NCBI RefSeq assembly: GCF_009882985.1
Contig: NZ_WTUZ01000020.1
Span: 131,064 to 195,063 of the forward strand
Source of the DNA: Paenibacillus silvestris
Lineage (GTDB): Bacteria; Bacillota; Bacilli; Paenibacillales; NBRC-103111
DNA length: 64,000 bases
Reading direction: 5' to 3'
Shown here: positions 8,083 through 17,541 of the stretch, piece after piece
Numbering within the stretch: position 1 is the stretch's first letter
How the letters are laid out: each line of letters begins with the position of its first letter
Made by a program: the position numbers and the translations under genes
The notes under the pieces: model-generated
The model's database searches: none
The model's input: the letters and a program-made list of their open reading frames with translations, nothing else
What the model was told of the DNA's origin: nothing

Positions 8083-8619
8083 TTACCATGATATAGACGA
8101 CACACCCTCCATGCTGTTTGTTGCAGTAACTGCTGTTTTTAGCTCCCAATACTTGTTGATGTTGGTCGTTTTGTGCATGAGACTGTCTGTGAACAGTGAC
8201 TTAAATTGTTCAGTCGTATGCGGTTGAAGCATGTTGCTAGCTTTCCATATGATAGGTTCAGAGATTAGATCAGCCATGATTGCGTTGAGCATCGTGTTGA
8301 GATTCGTTTGCGCCTCGTAGTCGAAGTCGTAGGTGTGGTTTGCACCCAATACGTTGGAGGTGAAACCTGATAGTATAGCTGCGTTGCACGCTGTGTTGAG
8401 TTCGGCTGTTTTTGAGAGTTTAGCGCTCGCGACCTGGGACTCGGGCGTCGGCTGCATAGCTTCCCATGCGGTTTGTAATTCTTCTTCAGTTGGTTGCGTG
8501 GCTTCGAGGTTCCATTGGGCGATGTATGGCCCGCTGCCATCTGAATCGTCTTGGACGATGAAGTCGATTAGTGGTACGGCTTGTGGGTATAGGTGTGTGA
8601 TGGCTTGAGTAATATTCAA
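8083..8619 (-). CDS. xkdW: XkdW-like tail protein (DUF4376-like)
   Basis: A 178-aa protein placed between the tail fibre and holin genes, the position of xkdW in PBSX. The N-terminal 60 residues carry the XkdW-type pattern LYPQAVPLIDFIVQDDSDGSGPYIAQWN, then TEEELQTAWE. The remainder resembles DUF4376 proteins that accompany tail fibres (a Tyr-rich segment around NHTYDFDYEAQTNLNTML). Possibly a fibre-assembly or fibre-capping accessory protein. The function of the family is not established; the assignment rests on the N-terminal pattern and position. Confidence 0.75.
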   Translation of the reverse strand: MNITQAITHLYPQAVPLIDFIVQDDSDGSGPYIAQWNLEATQPTEEELQTAWEAMQPTPESQVASAKLSKTAELNTACNAAILSGFTSNVLGANHTYDFDYEAQTNLNTMLNAIMADLISEPIIWKASNMLQPHTTEQFKSLFTDSLMHKTTNINKYWELKTAVTATNSMEGVSSISW

Positions 8620-8635
8620 GGTGTTCTCCTCTCCT

Positions 8636-11600
8636 TTAAGCGATTTGGGTAATATCCAGGGTTGTATTCGTGGCGATAACTGTGGCGCTTGAAGTTACTA
8701 CATAAACCTCAACGTACGAGCCTGTTGCAAAATTAACCTGCGTAACAAAATTAAGCATAGGAGCTGAGCTGCTCGATCCATTATCAGCCCTTAATGTCTT
8801 GTACGCTACACCGTTTGCATAAACAAATATCGTACAACCTACACCTGTCCCCATACCTGAGCTGAAATTCAATGTGCCTGAGATAAGATAAGTTCCTGAG
8901 TTCTTCACCGTAAATCTGCTTAAACCATTATCATATTCAGACAAGTTATCTAAGTTTTCACTTTGATATAGAACTTTTGTAGCAATTCCCGCACTTATAT
9001 TTTGAGCTGCCGTGTTTATAGCAGCTAATCTACTTCGGCTTGCATAGGTATTATCTCCCCAAGGATTAAGAACAGAATTAGTAGTAAGTGTACCAGTATT
9101 AACAGTATTAAAAGTTGTTGTTCCAATAGGATACGTTCCAAAAATAGAAACACTGGCCCCATTTGCAGATTCTGTGCCAATAATATTTCCCGAACCGATG
9201 TTACTCTGAGAATAAAGATTTGAAGAAAAACTAGATGTTATTGCGCCATATTTGTTGGAAAAAACACCGTTGCTAACTCTACCTAAACTTGAATCATAAC
9301 GAACTGCGTAAATTGTGGAAGCCGTAACATCAGTTTTACAATAATCAAATACAATATGATTTGAATATTGGGCATGGAAATTGTTCAATGTCGTAGAAGT
9401 TGCCTTAAAACCAATAATAAAAATGGCCAAAGAGCATGATACGACGAAAAATCTGTTTACAACGTAACTGTCAGATACAACGTTGTTTGCTCCGTTGATA
9501 AGGAGTCTTCCTCGTCCGCAGAATCCCTTTAATTCAACGTCTTCTGCATATGTTCCAGCAGCTACGTTGACTGTTACCGTATGATTCACGATTTGAGGAA
9601 TGTTATTAATAGCCACCATGATCGTCTTAAATGGCTTCCCAACGCTTCCATCGTTATTATCCGCACCGTTTACAGTATCAACATACAGCGTCATATTTGC
9701 CGTTGTCTTTTGTGGTACGTTGTATATCTGCCTAGCTAATAACTCGTTTGCAGCAATCCGCGCTTCATTGTCTGCTTGATTTGTACACAGTGCATTAACA
9801 ACTGTTTTAAGGTTTCTTGCCAACTCAGACGTTACTGCTTGTACTGGCGCTGATATTAGGTATTGATCAAGTGCAAGATATGTGACTTCGTAGGTCGCGG
9901 TTGGGTCGAACATGGAACTTGCTATAGAAACCCTATCCAAACCATATGATGAATAATCAGAGTAGCGAAGCCAAGCTGTATCCAATCTCCCATTTTTATA
10001 TACAGCCCAGATTCTTGATGCTCTATTTCTCAATTGTGAACTTGAGACACCAATATGATTAATAATGTAGTAGCCACCTGAAAATTTAGGATTCGCCTTC
10101 TCCCGCACAACCAACCCTTGCCCTAATTCAATCTGATTCAATCCCTCATGAAGCGACATGCCACTTTCAAATTGAACTTCTGCAAAAGTTGGTGTTGCTA
10201 ATTGATAGGTAAGTTTGTAAGGTGTCCATCCTTTGCTTATAGCTGCGCTTGATTGAGTTGTGGGAAGAATATTCGATCCATTGCTTCCAGTAAATCCAAG
10301 AACGGGTATCCATACCTTTGCTCCATTTGATGTTGCCCCTGTATCTGTATATGGTGTTGTGCCATTAAGATGTGCCATCTTCCAACCATTAAAATACGCT
10401 TGTATCTCTGCTGTTGATGGTATATATGAGTCTCCCCAACCAGAATCAGCAGAAGAGACAGACAAGTAAACATTGTTAGAAGTAATTCCGAAAACATCAG
10501 CCACGTTTGCTGGTACGCCTATTAGGATTAACTTACCATCATACTTCATAATCTTGTTCGATGTTGCCACCGTGGTATCTACAGCATTTAAAATTGAAAC
10601 ATAAAATTGTTTGAACCCTGTCTCCTGCGTAGCAATACCGTAAGCCAAGCTTCCGTCCAGGACTATATCTTTAAATCGCTTCTCCTCAAAATACTTTCCA
10701 TCACGCTTAAACAAAGTGTCATACACCGTACCATCTGTACTTGATGCTAGTTGTAAGTTAGGGAAGGCAATTGTTTCGTCGTTACGTGGTTTGAATGGTT
10801 TGGCTGTTGAGCCAAGATTGAGCATCGGTTTGTCGAATGTAAATGACCCAATAGATAAGGTATGATTATAAAAATGAACCCTCATAATGTAAGCATCCGA
10901 AGGTGTAGTAAAGGTTGTACTCGACGATGTAATTACGCCACTGTCTGGCTTAATAGAGGAATAAGTTGTACCGTATTTAAAGTACTCAACTAGCATTGTT
11001 TGACTCATAGTTAACAGCGACAATGTGTAGGTCTGGTTTGGTATGGCTACCACATCAACATAATTATCCTGATCTAACGCAGTAGTTGATAAAATCATCT
11101 TGTAGGGTTCAGTGATGGACGTTCCTGAGCTTAAAGATAGCCACTCATTAAACGGTGGCAACAAGTTCTCCCCAAACTTAATCAAATACGGCGCGGTTAC
11201 GTGTTTTACATCGTCTACATAAGGGTATTTAGCTGCAATTTGAGATGCTGTCATTGCATCAATCGCGTTGTACTCGGTAAGCGTTCCAATTTCATATAAA
11301 CGAACTTCATCGGCATAAGCATATTGAGTTGCAATACCTTCTACATTGAAATTTACACCCACATTTAACGCTGTAATACCATTAAGCTTTTTATAGGCCA
11401 GATTAAACTTACTTGAGTCAGAAACAATATTCGTTTTAGTAGTTGCAAACTGTCCTGAAATTGAGAAGCTACCACCGACTGAGGAATTACCATTTTTAAT
11501 CATACCTAAGAGGATATAGTATTTCGATGGGTTTAAACTGACACCAACTGCTGTTAGCGCGCAACCAGCTGTAAAAGAAGCAGCTAATGTTACCTTAATG

Positions 11601-11944
11601 CCCTGTTTACCGTTTGTGAAATTTGTTGTGTCAGCAGCGTGAGTAGCCTGATAATCCCACCACCTACTCATATCCTCGCAATTCCCATCCCGCCCCAACA
11701 AATTAACAAGCGTCCGCCCCGTTATCCGCAAGTTCTCTAACGGTGCCGTCTGAGGCACATCAACCACCTGCAGCCCGTTCACCAAATTCACGGCGGTCGG
11801 AGCTACATCGGCTACTTGCGCCCCCAACTGCGCGTCAAGTCTATCCCAGTTATCATTCAACATGGTTGTGATATCAAAAGTATCATTCCCGTCCGTAGAC
11901 GGGTTTTTCTTATAAAGTCCTAAATTCGTTGTCGTGCTTGGCAT
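8636..11944 (-). CDS. xkdV: Tail fibre / tailspike with beta-helix and C1q-like end
   Basis: A 1102-aa receptor-binding protein. The N-terminal 50 residues (TNLGLYKKNPSTDGNDTFD, NDNWDRLDAQLG) are typical of Firmicutes tail fibres that dock on the baseplate. A long beta-rich middle resembles carbohydrate-binding modules. Near residues 745-960 is a pectate-lyase-like right-handed beta-helix (VDTVNGADNNDGSVGKPF, FKTIMVAINNI). The last 125 residues look like a C1q/TNF jelly-roll trimerisation head. It would set the host range of the particle and might cleave or bind surface glycans. Domain boundaries are estimated by eye. Confidence 0.85.
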   Translation of the reverse strand: MPSTTTNLGLYKKNPSTDGNDTFDITTMLNDNWDRLDAQLGAQVADVAPTAVNLVNGLQVVDVPQTAPLENLRITGRTLVNLLGRDGNCEDMSRWWDYQATHAADTTNFTNGKQGIKVTLAASFTAGCALTAVGVSLNPSKYYILLGMIKNGNSSVGGSFSISGQFATTKTNIVSDSSKFNLAYKKLNGITALNVGVNFNVEGIATQYAYADEVRLYEIGTLTEYNAIDAMTASQIAAKYPYVDDVKHVTAPYLIKFGENLLPPFNEWLSLSSGTSITEPYKMILSTTALDQDNYVDVVAIPNQTYTLSLLTMSQTMLVEYFKYGTTYSSIKPDSGVITSSSTTFTTPSDAYIMRVHFYNHTLSIGSFTFDKPMLNLGSTAKPFKPRNDETIAFPNLQLASSTDGTVYDTLFKRDGKYFEEKRFKDIVLDGSLAYGIATQETGFKQFYVSILNAVDTTVATSNKIMKYDGKLILIGVPANVADVFGITSNNVYLSVSSADSGWGDSYIPSTAEIQAYFNGWKMAHLNGTTPYTDTGATSNGAKVWIPVLGFTGSNGSNILPTTQSSAAISKGWTPYKLTYQLATPTFAEVQFESGMSLHEGLNQIELGQGLVVREKANPKFSGGYYIINHIGVSSSQLRNRASRIWAVYKNGRLDTAWLRYSDYSSYGLDRVSIASSMFDPTATYEVTYLALDQYLISAPVQAVTSELARNLKTVVNALCTNQADNEARIAANELLARQIYNVPQKTTANMTLYVDTVNGADNNDGSVGKPFKTIMVAINNIPQIVNHTVTVNVAAGTYAEDVELKGFCGRGRLLINGANNVVSDSYVVNRFFVVSCSLAIFIIGFKATSTTLNNFHAQYSNHIVFDYCKTDVTASTIYAVRYDSSLGRVSNGVFSNKYGAITSSFSSNLYSQSNIGSGNIIGTESANGASVSIFGTYPIGTTTFNTVNTGTLTTNSVLNPWGDNTYASRSRLAAINTAAQNISAGIATKVLYQSENLDNLSEYDNGLSRFTVKNSGTYLISGTLNFSSGMGTGVGCTIFVYANGVAYKTLRADNGSSSSAPMLNFVTQVNFATGSYVEVYVVTSSATVIATNTTLDITQIA

Positions 11945-11959
11945 AGGCTTGCTCCCTCC

Positions 11960-12529
11960 TTATGAAACGGGAATAAATGGCGCGAAGTCGGTCATTTTCC
12001 TCGTTTGAATGTCCTTTATTGTCATCGTTTGGTGAAGCTGATTAAGCAAAAAGTACTTGTACTGGTAAACCACCTGCAGATGAGCCGGCTTAATCTCCTC
12101 AATGGCCGCCTGCAGGTCATCCAAGTTCGGGGGCGTACCCAGCGTGTCGACGAAGCGCACGGTGAACTGGTACAACGCCGGCTGCTGCGTGACCTCGACG
12201 GCTCCGCGCTCATACGCGCCGGCCACGCTTTGCAACAGCTCCACGGTGACGGTGCCGACACCACGCAGCTTCGCATGGATCACCGCCCGGCGCTGATCCT
12301 CAGGCTTGTCCGGCACCGGTGCGATGCCGAGCTCAGCCTCCCAAGCATCCAGCCCCCACGTTGCGGAGCTGACAAAGAATTGCTGCAGTGTCTCCTCCAG
12401 GGAGACACGCAAAAGATCCAGCTCCGTGCCCTGCGCTTGCAGGATAGAGTCCATGACGCGCGACGTTTCGTAATAGTCGGGCAAATAGCCCTTCATGCGC
12501 CTTCCGCTTAGGGAAGTGACGAGACTCAT
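11960..12529 (-). CDS. xkdU: Baseplate protein, DUF2313/YmfQ family (XkdU)
   Basis: A 189-aa protein of the YmfQ/DUF2313 family. Visible features are the N-terminal LPDYYETSRVMDSILQAQGTELDLLRVSLEETLQQFFVSSAT and the mid-segment LGIAPVPDKPEDQRRAVIHAKLRGVGTVT, characteristic of XkdU-type baseplate wedge proteins. It overlaps the stop of the baseplate J gene by 4 nt, so the pair is coupled. It is thought to connect wedge protein XkdT to the tail fibre. High local GC compared with the fibre gene. Confidence 0.88.
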   Translation of the reverse strand: MSLVTSLSGRRMKGYLPDYYETSRVMDSILQAQGTELDLLRVSLEETLQQFFVSSATWGLDAWEAELGIAPVPDKPEDQRRAVIHAKLRGVGTVTVELLQSVAGAYERGAVEVTQQPALYQFTVRFVDTLGTPPNLDDLQAAIEEIKPAHLQVVYQYKYFLLNQLHQTMTIKDIQTRKMTDFAPFIPVS

Positions 12530-13635
12530 GTGAGTGTCACCTGCCCCAGGACGGCAACGCGACCGGCGCCTACCACAATATTGGCGCTTGTACCATTCAC
12601 CTGCAGGTTACTGTAATCTTGCACACCCTGCGTATCAAGAAGCAGCGAACCGATACGCACATAGCGTACGGTCGGGTCGGAAGAGAACGCCAGTTCGGAT
12701 AAATAGCTGCGGACAGCCACGGCGAAATCTTGTTTCACCTGATTGAGCGTTCTTGTGCCATTCAAGCTAAGATTGGCCTGCAGAGCGATGGCAATTTCAG
12801 AGGCAGATTCGACGGTAACGGCTGCGCCGATCGGTGCTTTGCCCACCAGAGGTGGAGCCGGATAAATATACTGCTGCACGGCGGCTACGGTGGAAGGAGA
12901 GGCGCTTCTTTTATCCGTACCGATAATGACAACTTTCACCGTGCCGGGGCCGTTCCAGAGCGGCTGCACCTGAGCAGCTCCAACGCCGGCAATATCGAGC
13001 GCCCAATTAAGATAGTCAGCTCGGTTGCCACTTGTACCTGGGGAGCGCACCTTGGCATAATAACGGTTCAGCAGCGAACTATCGTTCTCTGTATCCTCGC
13101 CACCCACCATTGGAGTGACATTGGTCACGCCTGTGATTCCGGTAAATGGCGCAACGACGAAGACGATTGATTCGCTAGGGACATTGCTGCCTAATCCTCC
13201 CAATACGGCCTGAGCACCCAATATCACGCTCCCCGAGCTGTCAATAACAGCGGCGTCCATCGTTTCAAAAAGCAACGAAGCCGTCCCCTGCATGGCATCC
13301 GCTATTGTGCCAATACGAGTACCTTGAGCAACCACTGTACCCGGTGAACCTGTAAACCTTACAGTACCGGTGGCCTTCACCGCAGCTTTGCGCATTACTC
13401 CATGTTCCGCACACCGCAGGTCCAGATAAGGACCGTATGTCGTTCCGGCGAACCCCCGTCGCAAGACTTCCTGCGATTGGATCGCTGCCAGCGCTAGCTC
13501 GATGGAGACCGGAGCCAACGCGTCCCACATATACGAACCTTCGGATTTATCCAAATCGGAAGGTAAGCCTCCCAGCATACGGCCACGAATTGCCTCCTCG
13601 GTTTGTTCGGTCAAATAATTCGGCAAAACAGTCAT
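12526..13635 (-). CDS. xkdT: Baseplate J-like protein (XkdT)
   Basis: A 369-aa baseplate wedge protein of the gpJ family. Typical motifs are the N-terminal DKSEGSYMWDALAPVSIELA, the RCAEHGVMRKAAVKATGTVRFTG segment, and the GTSGNRADYLNWALDIAGVGAAQVQPLWNGPGTVKVVI core shared by gpJ/XkdT proteins. It forms the wedges surrounding the hub and triggers contraction in contractile tails. Gene order (after xkdS, before xkdU) matches PBSX. Confidence 0.93.
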   Translation of the reverse strand: MTVLPNYLTEQTEEAIRGRMLGGLPSDLDKSEGSYMWDALAPVSIELALAAIQSQEVLRRGFAGTTYGPYLDLRCAEHGVMRKAAVKATGTVRFTGSPGTVVAQGTRIGTIADAMQGTASLLFETMDAAVIDSSGSVILGAQAVLGGLGSNVPSESIVFVVAPFTGITGVTNVTPMVGGEDTENDSSLLNRYYAKVRSPGTSGNRADYLNWALDIAGVGAAQVQPLWNGPGTVKVVIIGTDKRSASPSTVAAVQQYIYPAPPLVGKAPIGAAVTVESASEIAIALQANLSLNGTRTLNQVKQDFAVAVRSYLSELAFSSDPTVRYVRIGSLLLDTQGVQDYSNLQVNGTSANIVVGAGRVAVLGQVTLT

Positions 13636-13636
13636 G

Positions 13637-14101
13637 TTAACTGATCACCACACTTCCTTGAATATTTTTCTTGTCGCCTCGCACATTCGTGATCTGGCAT
13701 TGAAATGAACACTCACTCTGGTTCCACGTCCATGTAAAGTGATCAACACTTGCCGTACGCGGATCAACCATAAGAGTCTCCTTTGCAATTCGGGCTATTT
13801 CCATTTCATTGGCTGGCTTGGATAATTGCCTGACTATTAAATCATCGAACTCTTGTCCGTAGTCCCTAGAATACGCCAGATAGGTATAACGTTGGGTGAG
13901 CAGAGCTTTCTGACACCACTGCATCCAGGCCTCCGAGCCGCTGCACTGAGCTATTTTACCTGTCTGCGTCAACACGAATTCTCCTAGGTCATAATCGAAC
14001 TTTGGACTACGCCCAAAGCCAACCGCTCCTCTTCTGCTGCCCGCTCCTGACAATGGCAATTCACTACTTCCTGTACCCGTGAGAGGAAATAAATTGGGCA
14101 T
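13637..14101 (-). CDS. xkdS: Baseplate wedge protein, DUF2634/gp25-like (XkdS)
   Basis: A 154-aa DUF2634 protein related to the phage T4 gp25 wedge component. The region FDYDLGEFVLTQTGKIAQCSGSEAW, then LLTQRYTYLAYSRDYGQEFDDLI, is characteristic (a conserved Tyr/Asp-Gly turn and a C-terminal beta strand WNQSECSFQCQI). It abuts the neighbours without gaps. Role: sheath-to-baseplate junction. Confidence 0.9.
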   Translation of the reverse strand: MPNLFPLTGTGSSELPLSGAGSRRGAVGFGRSPKFDYDLGEFVLTQTGKIAQCSGSEAWMQWCQKALLTQRYTYLAYSRDYGQEFDDLIVRQLSKPANEMEIARIAKETLMVDPRTASVDHFTWTWNQSECSFQCQITNVRGDKKNIQGSVVIS

Positions 14102-14491
14102 CTACTTCACCACCTTGCATAAAATCACGGCATCGTTCCCATCATGCACAGGAATAGCCAGCACACGATCCCCCGCCTTCAAACCGGATTGAAACGCAAT
14201 CCGCACATCATCAACTTCCGATTCAGAAAAAGTAAACGCACCTTCCCCTGTCACCGGAGCATTGCTACTACTCAAGCCCGTAACCGTACCACTAATTGTA
14301 AAAGCCGGCAGAAGCAGCTTTGCCATCCAATCCGCCACATAGTAATCAGAAATCTCATGTTTAAAGCGATCCAGTTTCAACCCGCCTGCTGTGATTGTCC
14401 CCAGCTCAGCGGGCATTCCTGCTACAGCCGAGCTCGCATGAACGGACATGCGGTTGTCCAATGCAGCCGCCAGCTTTTTATACGGATTCAT
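14102..14491 (-). CDS. xkdR: DUF2577 tail protein (XkdR)
   Basis: A 129-aa DUF2577 protein. The pattern YKKLAAALDNRM at the N-terminus, the central IS.YYVADW motif and the C-terminal LKAGDRVLAIPVHDGNDAVILCKVV are typical of the family, which sits between XkdQ and XkdS in PBSX-type tails. The exact role is unknown; its OB-like predicted beta content suggests a hub or spike component. Its start overlaps the xkdQ stop by 14 nt. Confidence 0.85.
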   Translation of the reverse strand: MNPYKKLAAALDNRMSVHASSAVAGMPAELGTITAGGLKLDRFKHEISDYYVADWMAKLLLPAFTISGTVTGLSSSNAPVTGEGAFTFSESEVDDVRIAFQSGLKAGDRVLAIPVHDGNDAVILCKVVK

Positions 14492-15494
14492 TCATATAAA
14501 ACCTCCTTCTAACCAACTCAGGGCTACCCAGTTCCAGTACCATTTTCCCAGGATCACCTAGCTCGTGCCTAACTGTCATAGCAATCAAGTCCATCCCGCT
14601 ACCAGCCAAGTCGACCTTATCACCAGCACGAATTGTGTTAATATCGAGCGATGTTACGCTGATTGTTTCCTGTATGCCCGAAAGCATGGCTTTTGCCGCT
14701 TCTTTGGCTTCACTGATGGATTGATAGCTGCTGTCCTGCACAATTTTCTGCAGTGTACCCAGTTCAGCGTACTCGCCTTCTTCTATCACCAAAACTTGGG
14801 CTGCACTTTCATCTCCTGCATCTTTGGTCCCGAGTACTTTCACTTTAGTTACTGCACCTTCTAGCGTTCGCTTCTGCATAATGCTCATCACGTTTTCACT
14901 AGGCTCCAGCGACCATATAACAGGGTTAGTGCCGATTTCCACTAGCTCAAGCCCGTTTAGCGTCATACGTGGTCGGTACATCGGTCCGCCCTTCCGAGCG
15001 GTTTCTTTCAAATCTTTCATGATCATGTTGTAAATCGTCTCTGCACGATAAATCGACTTCGCTAGCTTAACTTTCGTATCCGGCAAGTCGCCAACACGGA
15101 TATTCCACCCCGTTGCATAACGACGAATACGCTCGCTTGCTGTCATTCCTGCGGGAAATACAAATTCGTCCTCCGATTTAGCTAAATAAATGGTACGATC
15201 GTACATCGTTACGGTCAGACGATCAGCCCGTTCATAGCTATTCTCGCACTGCCAGACAATTGCAGGATGGAGTAAATCTATCTGCTCCGAACTACCGTAG
15301 GGGACGCCTACGACCCGTACATCTTGACCTGGTCTCATTCCTGGAAAGTCCGGCGTGACGACGATTGTCGCCTGTGCTCTATACGAGATTTCGTCTAGCG
15401 CTTCTTCAAGTGTTAACTCATAAATGAAATCTCGAAGCGCATATTGCCCGTTGAGCCAAATATCGTAAGACCCATCCGAACGTCTAGTAGTCAT
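14478..15494 (-). CDS. xkdQ: Tail hub protein XkdQ-like (YqbQ family)
   Basis: A 338-aa protein of the XkdQ/YqbQ family, the central hub of the baseplate related to gp27/gpD. Motifs: LTLEEALDEISYRAQATIVV, RPGQDVRVVG near the N-terminus and GWNIRVGDLPDTKVKLAK mid-protein, then a family-typical INTIRAGDKVDLAGSGM segment. It overlaps the LysM gene by 4 nt. It would form the trimer that supports the spike and initiates tube growth. Confidence 0.9.
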   Translation of the reverse strand: MTTRRSDGSYDIWLNGQYALRDFIYELTLEEALDEISYRAQATIVVTPDFPGMRPGQDVRVVGVPYGSSEQIDLLHPAIVWQCENSYERADRLTVTMYDRTIYLAKSEDEFVFPAGMTASERIRRYATGWNIRVGDLPDTKVKLAKSIYRAETIYNMIMKDLKETARKGGPMYRPRMTLNGLELVEIGTNPVIWSLEPSENVMSIMQKRTLEGAVTKVKVLGTKDAGDESAAQVLVIEEGEYAELGTLQKIVQDSSYQSISEAKEAAKAMLSGIQETISVTSLDINTIRAGDKVDLAGSGMDLIAMTVRHELGDPGKMVLELGSPELVRRRFYMNESV

Positions 15495-16141
15495 CCCGGC
15501 ATCACCAACTCCTGCCCTGGTACAATCAGATCAGGATCGTCGCCGATAACCGTGCGATTCCCGTCATACAGTTCACGCCAGCGGCTGCCGGAGCCCAGCT
15601 TCATTTTCGCGATGGACCATAGAGAATCTCCCGACTGAACCTGATAAGTAGCAGAAATCAGCTTAATATCAGGCCTCGTCTGTCCAGCTGAATTGCCGCT
15701 ACTCTCGTCAAGTGTTCTAATTCTGTAATCCTTCCATGTACGAAAAATGAGATCAAAATACACATCGCCAGGCTCCCCGCCCTTGAAGCTGCTATTGTGA
15801 GCAGACAGCATGACAAGGACGTTGACATCTGTACCAGTGATGATAAGCCGGAGCGGATCACTCCCCTCCATCCATGTATTCAGTTGATTCATCGCCGTTT
15901 GGGGATCAGGCAGGAGCTGATATTTGCAATAACTGGCATCATACACCGCAGGAAAAAAGGAGGAGAAAGCAATCTCCTTCACCTTTACACCCTGCGGAAC
16001 ATCCAATTCTCCGCCACGGATTATGGAGATAGTCTCAAAGCTCTTATCGCGTCGAATGTTAACTTCGGATGGATTCACAGGGAACCACAAGGAAACGTTA
16101 TTCGGATCTTCTAATGTAAAATTCATTTCTTTAGTACCCAT
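15491..16141 (-). CDS. xkdP: LysM-containing tail protein XkdP
   Basis: A 216-aa protein with a contractile-tail N-terminal domain (FTLEDPNNVSLWFPVNPSEVN, then a beta-rich core) and a C-terminal LysM domain of about 50 residues (YQVQSGDSLWSIAKMKLGSGSRWRELYDGN...LIVPGQELVMP). XkdP homologues act at the inner baseplate. The ATG at 16141 is selected by GGAGGT 9 nt upstream; it overlaps the end of the tape measure gene by 11 nt. Confidence 0.92.
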   Translation of the reverse strand: MGTKEMNFTLEDPNNVSLWFPVNPSEVNIRRDKSFETISIIRGGELDVPQGVKVKEIAFSSFFPAVYDASYCKYQLLPDPQTAMNQLNTWMEGSDPLRLIITGTDVNVLVMLSAHNSSFKGGEPGDVYFDLIFRTWKDYRIRTLDESSGNSAGQTRPDIKLISATYQVQSGDSLWSIAKMKLGSGSRWRELYDGNRTVIGDDPDLIVPGQELVMPG

Positions 16142-17537
16142 ATGCTCCACCTCCGTTCTCCGCACGATTCTGAATGGCTGCACCAATCTGTAGAACAATC
16201 TGGTGACCAATGGTGAGCGCCAGCTCGTCCATGTCCACTTTCTCCTGCGGCATATTAACCGTAATTCCGTCCACGGAAATGTTGTAATTGTTCGCACGAA
16301 CGCTCTCACTCACGCCAACACTAGCTGCAGATGATGACATCAAAACAGTCTCACGCCCTGCTGGCAGCAGCTCTGTTCGCGCCTCTTTCGGAGGTTCTTT
16401 CTCTTTCCCTGAGAACCATTTATTTACAATGAGTTCCCCTGCTTTATCCCCAAGCCATCCGCCGATGAACCCTCCAACAGCCGTACCAGCGCCAGGAACT
16501 ATAGAGCCCGCAAATGCGCCCAGTGCAGCTCCTGCCACACCAGCACCTGCCTGAATGGCTGCGCCTACTTTATTGTCCGAGGTCAGAATGTCCAGTGCAG
16601 ACAGCCCAATTCCTAGTGGTTTAAACACTTTACCAGTTGTTCTAAGCAGCTTGGAGGCTTGACTGAACTTGCCCAACCGATTAGACGTTCTGGGCGCTGC
16701 CGGATGCCCTTCTGCGCTCCCTTGAACGAGTTGACGACTTAGGTCTTGTCTACCGGTTCTCGTTCTAACTCTCGATTTATTCCTTCTGTCTGAACTCGCA
16801 TTCGTTCGGTCACCAGCATGTGCTTTGGTCCTGGCTGCCGCCTTATTCTTCGACTTCGCGCCAGCCTTGTTCTTCGTCTTGGAACCCGATTTGGGTTTGG
16901 TCTTCGAGTCGGCATCGGATTTCGTACGTTTCCCGCCATTATCTTGGTATGGATCCTTGCATTTCTCTTTCTTACCGCCGTTTCCGGCAAACAATCCCTT
17001 TAAAATTTTGAGCCCTTGTGCGAAGCTTTTGAAACCCTCGCCAAAAGCCTTGAAGGCCTCACCAAGCAATTTCACAATTTCTGCCATGATCAAAAGTCGG
17101 TCAAGCCACTTATCCAGCTGCCCCTTCTGGGGAGGAGCGGCAATAATAACAGCGGCTGTTGCTGACGCTGACGCCGAAGCCTTCGCCTTTCCTTCCAAAC
17201 TTCCTGAAAATTCGCCGCCTAGTCCTTGCAGCAACTCCCGCAGCTGCTTCGCCGTCCGAATGATTTGATCGTTGATCATTAGCTTCACATCAACCTTCGT
17301 ATGTCCCAAGTCCGCTAGCTGCAACAGCATCCTGTCTATGACAAAAGAAAAATAATCCCGTCCCGCAATTGCAGGTCTTGCCGTTATCTGGCTCAGCTTT
17401 GTCCCGGCCTCAGCAGCTTTGTTAAATAAACCTGTCAACCGCTGCGAGGATGACCCTGTCCGGTCCACCAAACTGCGCAATCGTTCTTGCGCAGCCATGA
17501 CCCGTGCCAGATTATTCACTGTCACTATTTCACTCAT
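16131..17537 (-). CDS. xkdO: Short tail tape measure protein (XkdO position)
   Basis: A 468-aa protein in the tape-measure slot. It has helical N-terminal segments, an Ala/Ser run, a Lys/Arg/Thr-rich stretch at about 190-285 that is probably disordered, and a Gly/Ala-rich membrane-like segment at about 345-400 (AGVAGAALGAFAGSIVPGAG...GGFIGGWLGDKAGE), usual for tape measures that breach membranes. PBSX XkdO is far longer, so this tail should be short. The ATG at 17537 is set by AAGGAGGTGA 6 nt upstream. This ribosome binding site lies at the 3' end of the frameshifted chaperone frame. Confidence 0.85.
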   Translation of the reverse strand: MSEIVTVNNLARVMAAQERLRSLVDRTGSSSQRLTGLFNKAAEAGTKLSQITARPAIAGRDYFSFVIDRMLLQLADLGHTKVDVKLMINDQIIRTAKQLRELLQGLGGEFSGSLEGKAKASASASATAAVIIAAPPQKGQLDKWLDRLLIMAEIVKLLGEAFKAFGEGFKSFAQGLKILKGLFAGNGGKKEKCKDPYQDNGGKRTKSDADSKTKPKSGSKTKNKAGAKSKNKAAARTKAHAGDRTNASSDRRNKSRVRTRTGRQDLSRQLVQGSAEGHPAAPRTSNRLGKFSQASKLLRTTGKVFKPLGIGLSALDILTSDNKVGAAIQAGAGVAGAALGAFAGSIVPGAGTAVGGFIGGWLGDKAGELIVNKWFSGKEKEPPKEARTELLPAGRETVLMSSSAASVGVSESVRANNYNISVDGITVNMPQEKVDMDELALTIGHQIVLQIGAAIQNRAENGGGAYGY

Positions 17538-17541
17538 CGCT

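Noticed and set aside
12005-12511. A 168-codon plus-strand frame over xkdU
   Set aside because: Antisense to a recognised baseplate gene in a GC-rich stretch; no ribosome binding site or family resemblance.
16825-17268. A 147-codon plus-strand frame over the tape measure gene
   Set aside because: Lies opposite the Lys/Ala-rich region, whose codon bias leaves the other strand open; no supporting signal.
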